Positions 1 to 6,922 are shown, counted from the first letter of the stretch. The stretch is 64,000 bases of DNA from CAURNT01 sp963539215 (GCA_963539215.1 CAUTJT010000008.1:11244-75243); one strand, 5' to 3'. A program made the numbers and translations. The notes: generated from the sequence alone by a model not told the origin.

Positions 1-546
1 AAAGTATTTATGAACACTCAAGTCATTAGTTAATTCAGGATGATATGATGTAGCTAACATATTTTTTTGTCTAACTGCAACTATATTACCATTTACAATT
101 GATAAGACATCTACATTATCTTCTACCTTGCTAACAAAAGGAGCACGTATAAATACCATATCAACTTCACCTATACCTTTAAATTTATCCCTTGTAGAAA
201 AGCTTCCCAACTGTCTACCATAAGCATTTCTTTTAACTGTAATATCCATACATGAAAAATGTCTTCTTTCATCATTATCTATTTCTTTAGCCAAAAGTAT
301 CATTCCAGCACAAGTACCAAATACAGGTAATCCCGCTTCTATCTTTTCTTTTAAAGGATTAAAAAGTGATAAATCTTTTAATAATTTACCAATAACAGAA
401 CTTTCTCCTCCAGGTAGAATCAAACCATCAAAATCTTGTTCTATATCTTTTAGCCCTCTTATTTCAAATGAATTAACTCCAAGTTTATCAAGCATAATTT
501 TATGCTCTATAAAAGCACCTTGTAAAGCTAAAATTCCAATTTTCAT
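1..546 (-). CDS. pdxT: PdxT, glutaminase subunit of PLP synthase (C-terminus cut by window edge)
   Basis: Glutamine amidotransferase that feeds ammonia to PdxS for pyridoxal 5'-phosphate synthesis in the cytoplasm. The frame is open from an ATG at 544-546 to base 1 (182 codons), so only the last few residues are missing compared with the usual 186-196. Visible motifs are LPGGESS at residues 44-50, the nucleophile loop GTCAGM with Cys79, and SYHPE with His169 and Glu171, which gives the full Cys-His-Glu triad. The start codon overlaps the pdxS stop by one base (TAATG), so the two are translationally coupled. Confidence 0.95.
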   Translation of the reverse strand, partial: MKIGILALQGAFIEHKIMLDKLGVNSFEIRGLKDIEQDFDGLILPGGESSVIGKLLKDLSLFNPLKEKIEAGLPVFGTCAGMILLAKEIDNDERRHFSCMDITVKRNAYGRQLGSFSTRDKFKGIGEVDMVFIRAPFVSKVEDNVDVLSIVNGNIVAVRQKNMLATSYHPELTNDLSVHKYF

Positions 547-1418
547 TATTTACCTCTTTCAGCCATTAATAATTCTATTTCATTTTCATTTATTCCTACC
601 ATAGCTTCACCTAAATTCATAGAAACTTCAGCTAAAACACTAGGATCATTATAATTTGTAACTGCTTTAACTATAGCTTTAGCTCTTTTTTCAGGATCTC
701 CTGATTTAAATATACCTGAACCAACAAATACTCCTTCTGCTCCAAGTTGCATCATAAGAGCTGCATCTGCTGGTGTTGCAACTCCTCCTGCTGCAAAATT
801 TACAACTGGAAGTTTACCATTTTCATGAACATAAAGAACTAATTCATAAGGAACTTGTAACTCTTTTGCCACATTATATAGCTCATCTTCTGTCATAGAA
901 GTTATTCTTCTAATATCTTCCATCATCTTTCTCATATGTCTTACAGCTTGAACTATATCTCCAGTTCCTGGCTCACCCTTAGTTCTTATCATAGCTGCAC
1001 CTTCATTTATTCTTCTTAAGGCTTCTCCTAAATCTTTAGCCCCACAAACAAAAGGTACATTAAATTTTCTTTTATTAATATGTAATTTATCATCAGCTGG
1101 ACTTAAAACTTCAGATTCATCTATATAGTCTATTTCTATAGCTTCTAAAATTTGTGCTTCAACAAAATGACCAATTCTAGCTTTAGCCATTACAGGTATA
1201 CTAACTACATCTTGTATACTTTTAATCATAGCTGGATCACTCATTCTTGAAACTCCACCCACAGCTCTAATATCTGCTGGTATTCTTTCAAGCGCCATAA
1301 CAGCTGCTGCACCTGCTCTTTCAGCTATTATAGCCTGCTCTGGAGTAGATACATCCATTATTACTCCACCTTTTAGCATTTGTGCTAAATTCTTATTTAA
1401 TTCATATCTTTTTTCCAT
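546..1418 (-). CDS. pdxS: PdxS, synthase subunit of PLP synthase
   Basis: Makes pyridoxal 5'-phosphate from ribose 5-phosphate, glyceraldehyde 3-phosphate and ammonia (DXP-independent route). It has 290 residues, the normal family length, and a TIM-barrel sequence that is strongly conserved. The Schiff-base lysine is visible as K79 in VMAKARIGH and the second catalytic lysine as K147 in IRTKGEPGTGD; the acidic residue is D22 in MDVST. A GAAAGGGA ribosome site precedes the ATG. It is first in a two-gene unit with pdxT and is read away from the integrated element. Confidence 0.97.
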   Translation of the reverse strand: MEKRYELNKNLAQMLKGGVIMDVSTPEQAIIAERAGAAAVMALERIPADIRAVGGVSRMSDPAMIKSIQDVVSIPVMAKARIGHFVEAQILEAIEIDYIDESEVLSPADDKLHINKRKFNVPFVCGAKDLGEALRRINEGAAMIRTKGEPGTGDIVQAVRHMRKMMEDIRRITSMTEDELYNVAKELQVPYELVLYVHENGKLPVVNFAAGGVATPADAALMMQLGAEGVFVGSGIFKSGDPEKRAKAIVKAVTNYNDPSVLAEVSMNLGEAMVGINENEIELLMAERGK

Positions 1419-1450
1419 ATTATTTCCCTTTCAAATATCAGTTTATTTTT

Positions 1451-1479
1451 AGTTTACTATATATTTTACTTAAAGTCAA
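1451..1479 (-). promoter_or_regulatory. Probable pdxST promoter
   Basis: On the minus strand a TTGACT -35 (1474-1479) and a TAAACT -10 (1451-1456) are separated by 17 bases, about 33 bases before the pdxS start codon. Typical vegetative sigma spacing. No obvious MocR/PdxR-type operator was recognised. Confidence 0.6.
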
Positions 1480-1500
1480 TAAATCGATAATTAGCTCTTA

Positions 1501-1517
1501 AATTGTATTTTTAAACT
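1501..1517 (+). repeat. 17-bp direct repeat A, left copy
   Basis: The sequence aattgtatttttaaact recurs exactly at 8193-8209, where it carries the -35 box of sppA. It lies outside the favoured attachment core but could be an alternative crossover site or a trace of an earlier insertion. Confidence 0.55.
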
Positions 1518-1616
1518 TAATTTTAATGATTTTTTTAATTTTTTTCCCTTTATTTATGCAACTTAATTTATATAAATTTTCTTATTTTTTTAATCATTTT
1601 ATTATTTTAAAATTTA

Positions 1617-1635
1617 TTTAGTACGATATTAGTAC
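1617..1635 (+). repeat. attL: left attachment-site core of the integrated element
   Basis: The 19-bp sequence tttagtacgatattagtac is repeated exactly at 8117-8135, just after the integrase gene. Here the core reads AGTAC-gatatta-GTACT, two inverted 5-bp arms around a 7-bp centre, the layout expected of a tyrosine-recombinase crossover site. It lies in the pdxS-sppA intergenic region, not in a tRNA gene. Confidence 0.65.
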
Positions 1636-1684
1636 TCAAAATTTATGGACTTTTAAAATCTTTATTTTTTTGATATAATGTTAT

Positions 1685-1745
1685 TGAAAATTTGATATAC
1701 CCATTCAAAAAATATTATAAGTCTAGCTCGCCCTAGACTTTTTTT
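1685..1745 (+). ncRNA. Possible small RNA 1 of the element (about 60 nt)
   Basis: An extended -10 (TGaTATAAT, 1671-1679) without a good -35 is followed by a perfect intrinsic terminator: AAGTCTAG (1719-1726), loop ctcgcc, CTAGACTT (1733-1740), then a run of T. The predicted transcript of about 60 nt has no open frame. Promoter plus terminator is the only evidence. Confidence 0.35.
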
Positions 1746-1828
1746 ATTGTTAGCTATTGTTAGCTTAATAGCTTATCGTTCTTGTATTGCTTTATATGGG
1801 CTTAATACAAGCTAGATAATAATTATTA

Positions 1829-1857
1829 TTGTATTACAAAATTAAAACTGATATAAT
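1829..1857 (+). promoter_or_regulatory. Strong-looking promoter for small RNA 2
   Basis: TTGTAT (-35, 1829-1834), a 17-base spacer and TATAAT (-10, 1852-1857) with an upstream TG (TGaTATAAT). No gene follows within reach, only a terminator at 1906-1934. Confidence 0.5.
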
Positions 1858-1863
1858 TAAATA

Positions 1864-1934
1864 TCTTAAAATTAAAAAAATTAAGGTAGTTAGTTTGCTA
1901 TTAGGACTATTCAACATCGTTTGAATAGTTTTTT
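1864..1934 (+). ncRNA. Possible small RNA 2 of the element (about 70 nt)
   Basis: Starts about 7 bases after the TATAAT at 1852-1857 and ends at an intrinsic terminator: ACTATTCAA (1906-1914), loop catcgt, TTGAATAGT (1921-1929), six T. It shares the TGaTATAAT -10 and the short promoter-to-terminator design with the candidate at 1685-1745. No coding frame is seen. Confidence 0.42.
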
Positions 1935-2104
1935 ATTTATATTTTTTCTAAAACTTCGTATAAGGCCCTACAACGAACAAAATTAATGTTAGGCTTATAA
2001 GTTATAGGCTAAACTCAAAATCATTCAATATAGCTTATTCTAATAGCTTAAATTTTAATTGTACGATTTTATCGTTTAGTTATTTTCTAATTTTCACAAT
2101 TTTA

Positions 2105-2182
2105 GGTATCCAAAATTTTTTGGAACCCCATTTATCAGCTTTAGTGGGTATGCAAAATTTTTTACAACCCCATTTATTAGGT
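2105..2182 (+). repeat. Two-copy imperfect tandem repeat, period 42 bp
   Basis: Copies begin ggtatccaaaatttttt (2105) and ggtatgcaaaatttttt (2147), and both continue into aaccccatttat. The ggtat(c/g)ca opening is shared with the iteron-like repeats near 5006-5125, which hints that one protein might recognise both regions. Confidence 0.6.
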
Positions 2183-2211
2183 TGGCAATTTTTTTTACTT
2201 ACCTTTTTTTG

Positions 2212-2240
2212 AGCTGAGTAGGTAAAACACCTTGTCAGCT
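2212..2240. repeat. Nested inverted repeat
   Basis: AGCTGA (2212-2217) pairs with TCAGCT (2235-2240), and inside it AGGT (2220-2223) pairs with ACCT (2229-2232). One of several compact dyads in this gene-free stretch. Confidence 0.55.
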
Positions 2241-2274
2241 TTTCAATTCTTTACTAATACCCCGCACAATTTTG

Positions 2275-2370
2275 AGCGACCTCATTACTAATGACCCCCT
2301 TTTTTAATCTCACTCCTAAAATTTCAGTAGTGATTTTTTTTATTTATTGTTTGCTCATTTTTGAGCGACC
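2275..2370 (+). repeat. Direct repeat ttttgagcgacc
   Basis: The 12-mer ttttgagcgacc occurs near 2271-2282 and again near 2358-2369 in the gene-free region. Too short for a functional claim. Confidence 0.4.
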
Positions 2371-2443
2371 ACAAAATTAAATGGGTATCTTAAATTTTTA
2401 GGAGACTACCTTTTATTTGCTATTAGTCTTTTTTTGAGCTAGA

Positions 2444-2458
2444 GTACCGATTTGGTAC
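2444..2458. repeat. Short perfect hairpin GTACC/GGTAC
   Basis: GTACC (2444-2448), loop gattt, GGTAC (2454-2458), flanked outside by AGCT on both sides. The GTAC boxes echo those in the attachment core. Confidence 0.5.
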
Positions 2459-2471
2459 TTCAGCTTAGCTA

Positions 2472-2501
2472 TTTTTTCAAGTTTTTTCAAGTTTTTTCAA
2501 C
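2472..2501 (+). repeat. 10-bp tandem repeat, three copies
   Basis: ttttttcaag repeated three times, the last copy ending in c. A low-complexity array of the kind found in origin or bending regions, but with no specific assignment. Confidence 0.7.
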
Positions 2502-2530
2502 TTTCTCTTTTTTGAGTAAGTTCATTTTAG

Positions 2531-2950
2531 AAAAGCCAAATATGGCTTATCACAACGAACGGAGATTTCCGTTGGCTAACTTTCCCCACAAGTGGGTAAA
2601 TTAAACTCTTTTAAATATGGCTTACAATTTTACTTAACGATTTTCGCCAATCCAAATATGGGGGCGCTAATTTAACCAAGCCCAATATGGCTTCGTTATT
2701 TTTAACGGAGGAATAATTTCCTTTGTTAGATACAATTGATTTTAATCAACCCAAAGGTAGGATATTACGACCATTGAATATTTTTCTTTGTTAGATATAA
2801 TTTATTTTAACGGGCGAATATTTTCCCTCGTTAAACAACCCAAATATTAGAGCTATCATTTTTAACGGGCAAAATTTTTTACTCGTTAAACAACCCAAAT
2901 ATGGGGACTATTTTTTAACGGCGAGAAATTTTTGGGCGTTAAACAACGAC
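2531..2950. repeat. Array of CCAAATATGG motifs and TTTAACG-armed hairpins
   Basis: Copies or near copies of cCCAAATATGGg lie at about 2535, 2613, 2650, 2680, 2750, 2839 and 2894. Between the later copies sit inverted repeats with TTTAACG...CGTTAAA arms, and the junction CGTTAAACAAC recurs at 2829, 2884 and 2937 (periods 55 and 53). Other hairpins include AACGGA/TCCGTT (about 2559-2574) and CCCAC/GTGGG (about 2585-2596). The regular period and conserved arms with variable loops mark it as an organised array, not random AT-rich DNA. Confidence 0.6.
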
Positions 2951-3010
2951 TTAGATTGTATCGAACACGTTTAATATATTAGCTATCGCTCAAAAACAAG
3001 CAACAGCTAA

Positions 3011-3070
3011 GGGTATAGGAAATTTTTCCTAACCCCCCTAGTATCTATCGTTAAGGACAAAAATGTCTAT
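3011..3070. repeat. Hairpin pair, copy 1 (AGGAAATTTTTCCTA + GGACAAAAATGTCTA)
   Basis: AGGAAATTTTTCCTA at 3017-3031, extended by GGGT/ACCC, is followed at 3055-3069 by GGACAAAAATGTCTA. The same two hairpins recur in the same order and orientation at 4323-4370, so this is a repeated two-part module. Confidence 0.65.
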
Positions 3071-3123
3071 CACGGATAATAGTTTCACTCCAATAAATTT
3101 TGGGGTGAAAACTTTTTAACGCC

Positions 3124-3195
3124 CTAAGTCTAACTTAGTTCGTATTTATATCTTAGGCGACTAAGTCTAACTTAGCTACCTAGATTAAATCTAGG
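3124..3195. repeat. Three further hairpins: CTAAGTCTAACTTAG twice, then CCTAGATT/AATCTAGG
   Basis: The 15-bp dyad CTAAGTCTAACTTAG occurs at 3124-3138 and 3161-3175, followed by a near-perfect 17-bp palindrome at 3179-3195. They close the palindrome-rich region on its right. Confidence 0.6.
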
Positions 3196-3507
3196 CCCTT
3201 AATTTTATATTTAAGTTGTTTCGTTTTTATAAAGATAAGTAAAAAAATTAAAAAGTAAAGGGAGGAGGGAGAAATAACCTTTTTTATTCTAAAAAATTGA
3301 TAATATATTAAAAATTGTTTTAATTCTATTTTATTTTTATTTAATTTTATTATATTTTATTTAACTTTTTCATAATTGTAAAATCACTTAAAATCTTTAT
3401 TTTTAAATGTTTATAAAGGGCCTTTAAATTATAATTGTAAAGTTTTGTAAAGTTTTATAAATAAAAAATAGCTATCACTTATAAATAGCTATTCTTTAAA
3501 TTTAATT

Positions 3508-3744
3508 TTATTGTATTATTTCCCAATCTTTCAAAATAGTATTAACTTCTTTAAAATCTCCACCTAAAAATTCAGTATATTTAGTTTCAAAATCATAATT
3601 AAACAATATAAATAACTTTTCTTGTTTATCAACATCAACATCTAAGAGTATTACTTTTTTTATATCAATTTCAGTATTTGTAATAGTATTTAATATTCTA
3701 GCATTTTCTAGCTTTTTTAATTCTTTAATCGTTCCTATTTTCAT
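3508..3744 (-). CDS. Hypothetical small protein of the element
   Basis: Not recognised. It has 78 residues, is acidic to neutral and shows no signal peptide or membrane segment. It begins MKIGTIKELKKLENARILN and contains alternating hydrophobic stretches (VILLDVDVD, KLFILFNY) that suggest a small beta-rich fold. An AAGGAGATAATAA ribosome site lies upstream of the ATG. It is the last gene of the leftward small-gene run, facing the gene-free repeat region. Confidence 0.5.
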   Translation of the reverse strand: MKIGTIKELKKLENARILNTITNTEIDIKKVILLDVDVDKQEKLFILFNYDFETKYTEFLGGDFKEVNTILKDWEIIQ

Positions 3745-3798
3745 AATTACAACTTATTATCTCCTTTTATTCTTATTGAGTAGTAATACACTGCCCCA

Positions 3799-3851
3799 TG
3801 TCGCTACTACCGACACCATTTTTTAAGGGGATAACAAAATGGACACCCCTT
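3799..3851. repeat. Two hairpins between small genes
   Basis: TGTCG (3799-3803), loop ctactac, CGACA (3811-3815), then AAGGGG (3825-3830), a 15-base loop, CCCCTT (3846-3851). They lie just past the stop of the 134-residue gene on the minus strand and may end or process its message. Confidence 0.45.
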
Positions 3852-3856
3852 TATTA

Positions 3857-4261
3857 TTATTCTATTATCTCATATTCTCTTAGATTACTAGCTATATCAC
3901 TAGCTAAACCTATTAAATTATATCTATCGTCTTTAAAATCGTTTAAGTTATCAACCTTTACTACTACTGCTAATCCCTCATTAAGTTGGCTTGTATGTAT
4001 TGTATCTATTTTAACCTTATAATCCCCTTTTTGTATTGTTTTCCCCTTAAAACTCTTTATAAAAGTATAATCAAAATAATCATTTTTAAATCTTTCTAAA
4101 AACTTGTTAAATACTTGTTCGTTATAATTATTAAATATATGTTCAAATAAATCATACTCTGTCACATTTTGACTTACTAATATTTCATAAGAATTATTAT
4201 TAAGTTCTACATAATATACTGATAATGGCTTTCCACATTTTAAATTGTATTTTAATTTCAT
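3857..4261 (-). CDS. Hypothetical protein of the element
   Basis: Not recognised. It has 134 residues, is soluble in appearance and has a good GGGAGTGATATTAA ribosome site before the ATG. No catalytic or binding motif is visible. Spacing from its neighbours is loose (over 100 bases on each side), and hairpins occupy both gaps, so each small gene may form its own RNA segment within the leftward transcript. Confidence 0.5.
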   Translation of the reverse strand: MKLKYNLKCGKPLSVYYVELNNNSYEILVSQNVTEYDLFEHIFNNYNEQVFNKFLERFKNDYFDYTFIKSFKGKTIQKGDYKVKIDTIHTSQLNEGLAVVVKVDNLNDFKDDRYNLIGLASDIASNLREYEIIE

Positions 4262-4322
4262 TTAATATCACTCCCTAATATATTTCCATTTTTACATCTA
4301 AAGACTTCTTTTATATGAGGAC

Positions 4323-4370
4323 AAGGAAATTTTTCCTACTCCTATTTCAACAGTTGGACAAAAATGTCTA
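4323..4370. repeat. Hairpin pair, copy 2
   Basis: AAGGAAATTTTTCCTA at 4323-4338 (stem extended by AGGA/TCCT) and GGACAAAAATGTCTA at 4356-4370, the same pair as at 3017-3069. It lies between the 68- and 134-residue genes. Confidence 0.65.
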
Positions 4371-4380
4371 ATTGTAATAC

Positions 4381-4587
4381 CTAATATACTTCCGTACATA
4401 TCCCAATGGCTTTATAAAAATATTTTAAAGTAGTTTTACCACTCATAAAAATTACTTTTCCGTCCTCTTGAGCTAATCTATTACTATTCTTTATCAATTC
4501 ACAAGCTTTAGCACTACTGCACCCTACAAACTCCATTACAAATTCATATCCTATGACCCTATCTTTTTCCTTGAAATTATTTTCCAT
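4381..4587 (-). CDS. Small helix-turn-helix, excisionase-like protein
   Basis: It has 68 residues. The core (VMEFVGCSSAKACELIKNSNRLAQEDGKVIFMSGKT, in part) reads like the small MerR/excisionase-type winged-helix proteins of mobile elements: an initial helix, a 'G-C/V-S' turn, a recognition helix and a short beta hairpin with K-V-I. This is motif impression only. An excisionase would be expected in an element with a tyrosine integrase, but here it is in the leftward early run. Confidence 0.45.
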   Translation of the reverse strand: MENNFKEKDRVIGYEFVMEFVGCSSAKACELIKNSNRLAQEDGKVIFMSGKTTLKYFYKAIGICTEVY

Positions 4588-4656
4588 TAACTTTATACCC
4601 TTTCTTATCTCTTATTTTATTTTCATTCTAGCTATATATAATCAATTTTCTAAACT

Positions 4657-4905
4657 TTAAGAATAGCTAAAAGAGGTATAGTATTTTGGTATCATTCTTA
4701 ATATTTTATTAGTTAAGTATAATTTATTTTCTATCAATAATTTATTTATAACTTGTATTGTTCTAGTATCTAGTATTATTAACTCATTTACTTTTTTTAA
4801 AAGTGAGTTTAAGTATACTAAAAATTGATTATCTTTTTTTGTAAAGTTTTCATTGATTGTTAGTTCTACTTGATTGCATAACAAATCAAAATATACCCAA
4901 TTCAT
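4657..4905 (-). CDS. Hypothetical small protein of the element
   Basis: Not recognised. It has 82 residues and is predicted mostly helical, with a basic C-terminus (MIPKYYTSFSYS). A TTGGAGG ribosome site precedes the ATG. It lies downstream of the iteron-like repeats in the leftward gene run. Confidence 0.45.
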   Translation of the reverse strand: MNWVYFDLLCNQVELTINENFTKKDNQFLVYLNSLLKKVNELIILDTRTIQVINKLLIENKLYLTNKILRMIPKYYTSFSYS

Positions 4906-5005
4906 TTTTTACCTCCAATTTTTTTTCTTTTTATTAAAATATATATATATACTCTCCCCTCCCTTTTTCTTTTTTTATTCTTTTTAATATATTCTTATTA
5001 TAGTG

Positions 5006-5127
5006 GTATCCAATACCCCTAGTCCGTATGGTATGCAATACCCCTACTTTTTGAAAAAGTACAAGTATTCAATACCCCTACTTTTTTATAGATTTTTCAT
5101 AAAGTACAAGTATTCAATACCCATACT
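5006..5127. repeat. Iteron-like repeats next to the initiator-like gene
   Basis: Four near-identical copies of GTATYCAATACCCCTA start at 5006, 5031, 5065 and 5110. The last two contain the perfect 11-bp palindrome GTATTCAATAC, and both are preceded by agtacaa. They sit directly at the 3' end of the winged-helix gene at 5114-5839 (the last copy overlaps its final codons). Repeats of this kind beside an initiator gene are the usual sign of an iteron origin. Confidence 0.6.
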
Positions 5128-5839
5128 TTTGTTCTTTTTTTATCTCTTCAAAAATTAAATAATAAGTATTAGCACTCCCTTTTTTTGCTTGTTCTACTCT
5201 TATTAAATTTAACTCAACAAGTTCTTTAATAGCATTTTGTAAAGGCTTAGGCTCAACTATATTAAACTTATCACACAGTTTTTTATAACTGAATTTAAAA
5301 CATTTTTCCCCTTTAATGTCCTTAAATTTAGAATGTTTCCACAAATCAAAGAATATTATATATAGTGGTAATGTATGCTTATATTTTCCCCATTGTATAA
5401 TGAATTCAATTACACTTTTAGGCACTTGATAAAATTTCTCCATTTTATAAACATTATTTTCACAATATAACTTTATAACTTGTTTTCTAAAACTATTTTT
5501 TGCAACATCTCTACCTTTTTTCTTTAAAAAAGCTAAACCTTTATTTGTGTTTTTCTCTTTCTTTCGCTCTTTGATTTCTACTACATCATTAACATTTTTA
5601 TCGGTTAGGCTTTTATCGTTTTTACTTTCTTCAATATTGCTTTTAGTTATATTAGTTATTTCAGTATCTTTAGTTATATTTTCCTCGATATCATTTTTAA
5701 CTATATCAGTTATTTTAGTATCTTTAATTTCTATATTGCTAAACTTTTTAAATGTATTAATATAACTAACATTTTTAAACCTTTCAGCTCGGGCTTTATT
5801 TAGTTTTTCTTGCAACTCTTTTATTTTAATATCATTCAT
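5114..5839 (-). CDS. Winged-helix protein, probable replication initiator or regulator of the element
   Basis: It has 241 residues. Residues 1-110 are a charged, low-complexity region rich in K, E, T and N (several I-T-K-x-D/N-I-E repeats). Residues about 130-235 look like a winged helix: an FIIQWGKYKHTLPLYIIFFDLWKHS helix pair, FSYKKLCDKFNI, a recognition helix LQNAIKELVELNLI and a wing ending in ANTYYLIF. This resembles C-terminal domains of plasmid and satellite replication proteins and DnaD-like proteins; the family is not certain. Iteron-like repeats adjoin its 3' end. It follows the Cro-like gene by 8 bases. Confidence 0.55.
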   Translation of the reverse strand: MNDIKIKELQEKLNKARAERFKNVSYINTFKKFSNIEIKDTKITDIVKNDIEENITKDTEITNITKSNIEESKNDKSLTDKNVNDVVEIKERKKEKNTNKGLAFLKKKGRDVAKNSFRKQVIKLYCENNVYKMEKFYQVPKSVIEFIIQWGKYKHTLPLYIIFFDLWKHSKFKDIKGEKCFKFSYKKLCDKFNIVEPKPLQNAIKELVELNLIRVEQAKKGSANTYYLIFEEIKKEQKYGY

Positions 5840-5847
5840 TTAAACCC

Positions 5848-6057
5848 CTATTCAAAAAATATTTTTTCTACCTCTTCCATATTTAAACAAAGTATCTTTT
5901 TTATTTTCTTTACTTCATTTAGTTTAAAATCTCTTGTACCACTCATTTTGTTATATAAATTTTGTTTAGTAGTTCCACACATTTTACAAAAACTAGTAAT
6001 GTCTAATCCCTCTAAACAAATTTTAGATTTTAACAATCTTATTTGATATTCTTTCAT
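5848..6057 (-). CDS. Small Cro-like HTH regulator
   Basis: It has 69 residues, almost all a helix-turn-helix of the XRE/Cro type: LLKSKICLEGLDITSFCKMCGTTKQNLYNKMSG, with recognition helix TKQNLYNKM, then a helical tail. It is first in the leftward run, has an AGGAGG ribosome site, and is transcribed from a promoter that carries a 12-bp palindrome. It most likely opposes the divergent repressor, as Cro opposes CI. Confidence 0.75.
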   Translation of the reverse strand: MKEYQIRLLKSKICLEGLDITSFCKMCGTTKQNLYNKMSGTRDFKLNEVKKIKKILCLNMEEVEKIFFE

Positions 6058-6078
6058 TTTTTAACCTCCTGTTTATTT

Positions 6079-6119
6079 TAAGTCGACTTAATTTTAACAT
6101 ATTGTTTAAAATTTAGCAA
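6079..6119 (-). promoter_or_regulatory. Leftward promoter of the element with palindromic operator
   Basis: Minus-strand TTGCTA (-35, 6114-6119), 17 bases, TAAAAT (-10, 6091-6096). The perfect palindrome TAAGTCGACTTA lies immediately downstream at 6079-6090, where a bound repressor would block the start of transcription. Confidence 0.65.
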
Positions 6120-6145
6120 CACTTTTTAAGAAAAATAATTAAAAA

Positions 6146-6174
6146 TTGACTTTTAGTAAACTTAATGTTAAAAT
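6146..6174 (+). promoter_or_regulatory. Rightward promoter of the repressor gene
   Basis: TTGACT (-35, 6146-6151), 17 bases, TAAAAT (-10, 6169-6174). Within the spacer, tTAGTAAACTTA (about 6153-6164) is an imperfect copy of the palindrome TAAGTCGACTTA in the leftward promoter, so both promoters probably answer to the same regulators. Confidence 0.65.
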
Positions 6175-6208
6175 AATTATAAAATTAAATATAGTTAGTG
6201 GGTATATT

Positions 6209-6922
6209 ATGTTAAATGAAAAAATAGGAGAATTGATAAAAAATAAAAGAATAGAGTTAGGGCTTTCTCAAGATAAATTGGCTAAACTTATGGGCTTTAA
6301 AAATCGTACAAGTATTTTTAAAATTGAAAAAGGTATCGCTAGTATCACAATAGAACAATTACAAGAATTTTCTAAAGTATTGAAATTAGATTTTGAAGAT
6401 GTATTGAAAATGCTTTTACTTAATGGGTATGGAGAATTTTTTAATCTTAAAATTATTACAAATAAATCTAATTATAGCATTGATAAAGAAGCAAAAACAA
6501 AACTTATTGAATTAGCTAATAATTATTTTTATAACGGTATCAATAGTGAGTTTTTCCAAGACTTAATAACGTTAGGACAATTAGAAAAAATACACAAATA
6601 TACTTTACCTTTCAATGCTTTAAGCAATGATAAGGATATTATAGATTTTTGTTATAGATATAATTTAATTAGCATTAACTACTTAGCTGAAATTTTAAAT
6701 CTTGAAAATGTGCCAAATCTTACTGATAAGGATATAGAAAAATTTATAAGTGAGAGTTTAGGTAATGAAAATATACAAAGTGATTTTAACTTTTCAAGTA
6801 ATGAAAATATACAAAATATACAAAAAGAAATAATCAATATAACAACTGAAATTGATAATATAGATACAGTAGAGGATATTAGAGATATAGCACAATTAAA
6901 GCTAAACAAGATAAAGAAATAA
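6209..6922 (+). CDS. XRE-family repressor of the element
   Basis: It has 237 residues from the ATG at 6209. Residues 4-65 are a clear XRE helix-turn-helix (IGELIKNKRIELGLSQDKLAKLMGFKNRTSIFKIEKG); the rest is a longer unknown C-terminal half with acidic, helical character, where dimerisation or inducer sensing would sit. No RecA-type autocleavage Ser-Lys signature (as in CI/LexA) was recognised, which would fit the derepression style of phage satellites. The longer open frame starting at 6146 is rejected because its TTG is the -35 box. Confidence 0.75.
   Translation: MLNEKIGELIKNKRIELGLSQDKLAKLMGFKNRTSIFKIEKGIASITIEQLQEFSKVLKLDFEDVLKMLLLNGYGEFFNLKIITNKSNYSIDKEAKTKLIELANNYFYNGINSEFFQDLITLGQLEKIHKYTLPFNALSNDKDIIDFCYRYNLISINYLAEILNLENVPNLTDKDIEKFISESLGNENIQSDFNFSSNENIQNIQKEIINITTEIDNIDTVEDIRDIAQLKLNKIKK

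Larger units (their letters stand above)
1936..3507. other. Gene-free, palindrome-rich region of the integrated element
   Basis: About 1.6 kb without any credible reading frame on either strand, but full of structure: a 42-bp tandem repeat, nested inverted repeats at 2212-2240 and 2444-2458, a 10-bp triplet repeat, seven or more degenerate copies of CCAAATATGG, TTTAACG-armed hairpins, and perfect hairpins to about 3195. From about 3240 to 3507 it is plain AT-rich sequence. It could hold a replication origin, protein-binding array or a set of structured RNAs; no function is recognised. Confidence 0.6.

Noticed and set aside
2531..2950. CRISPR array
   Set aside because: The repeats are degenerate and short, spacing segments are themselves related and palindromic, and there are no cas genes.
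1617..3507. Retron or diversity-generating element based on the structured non-coding region
   Set aside because: No reverse transcriptase gene is present in the element or window.
3798..4022. Plus-strand 74-codon frame in the element
   Set aside because: It overlaps the better-supported leftward gene at 3857-4261, which has a good ribosome site; the plus frame has none.
5547..6046. Plus-strand hydrophobic frames
   Set aside because: They are antisense shadows of the winged-helix and Cro-like genes; their hydrophobicity comes from complementing lysine-rich codons.
6146..6208. Longer N-terminus for the element's repressor
   Set aside because: The TTG at 6146 is the -35 box of the gene's own promoter and transcription would start near 6181; the helix-turn-helix starts at the ATG at 6209.
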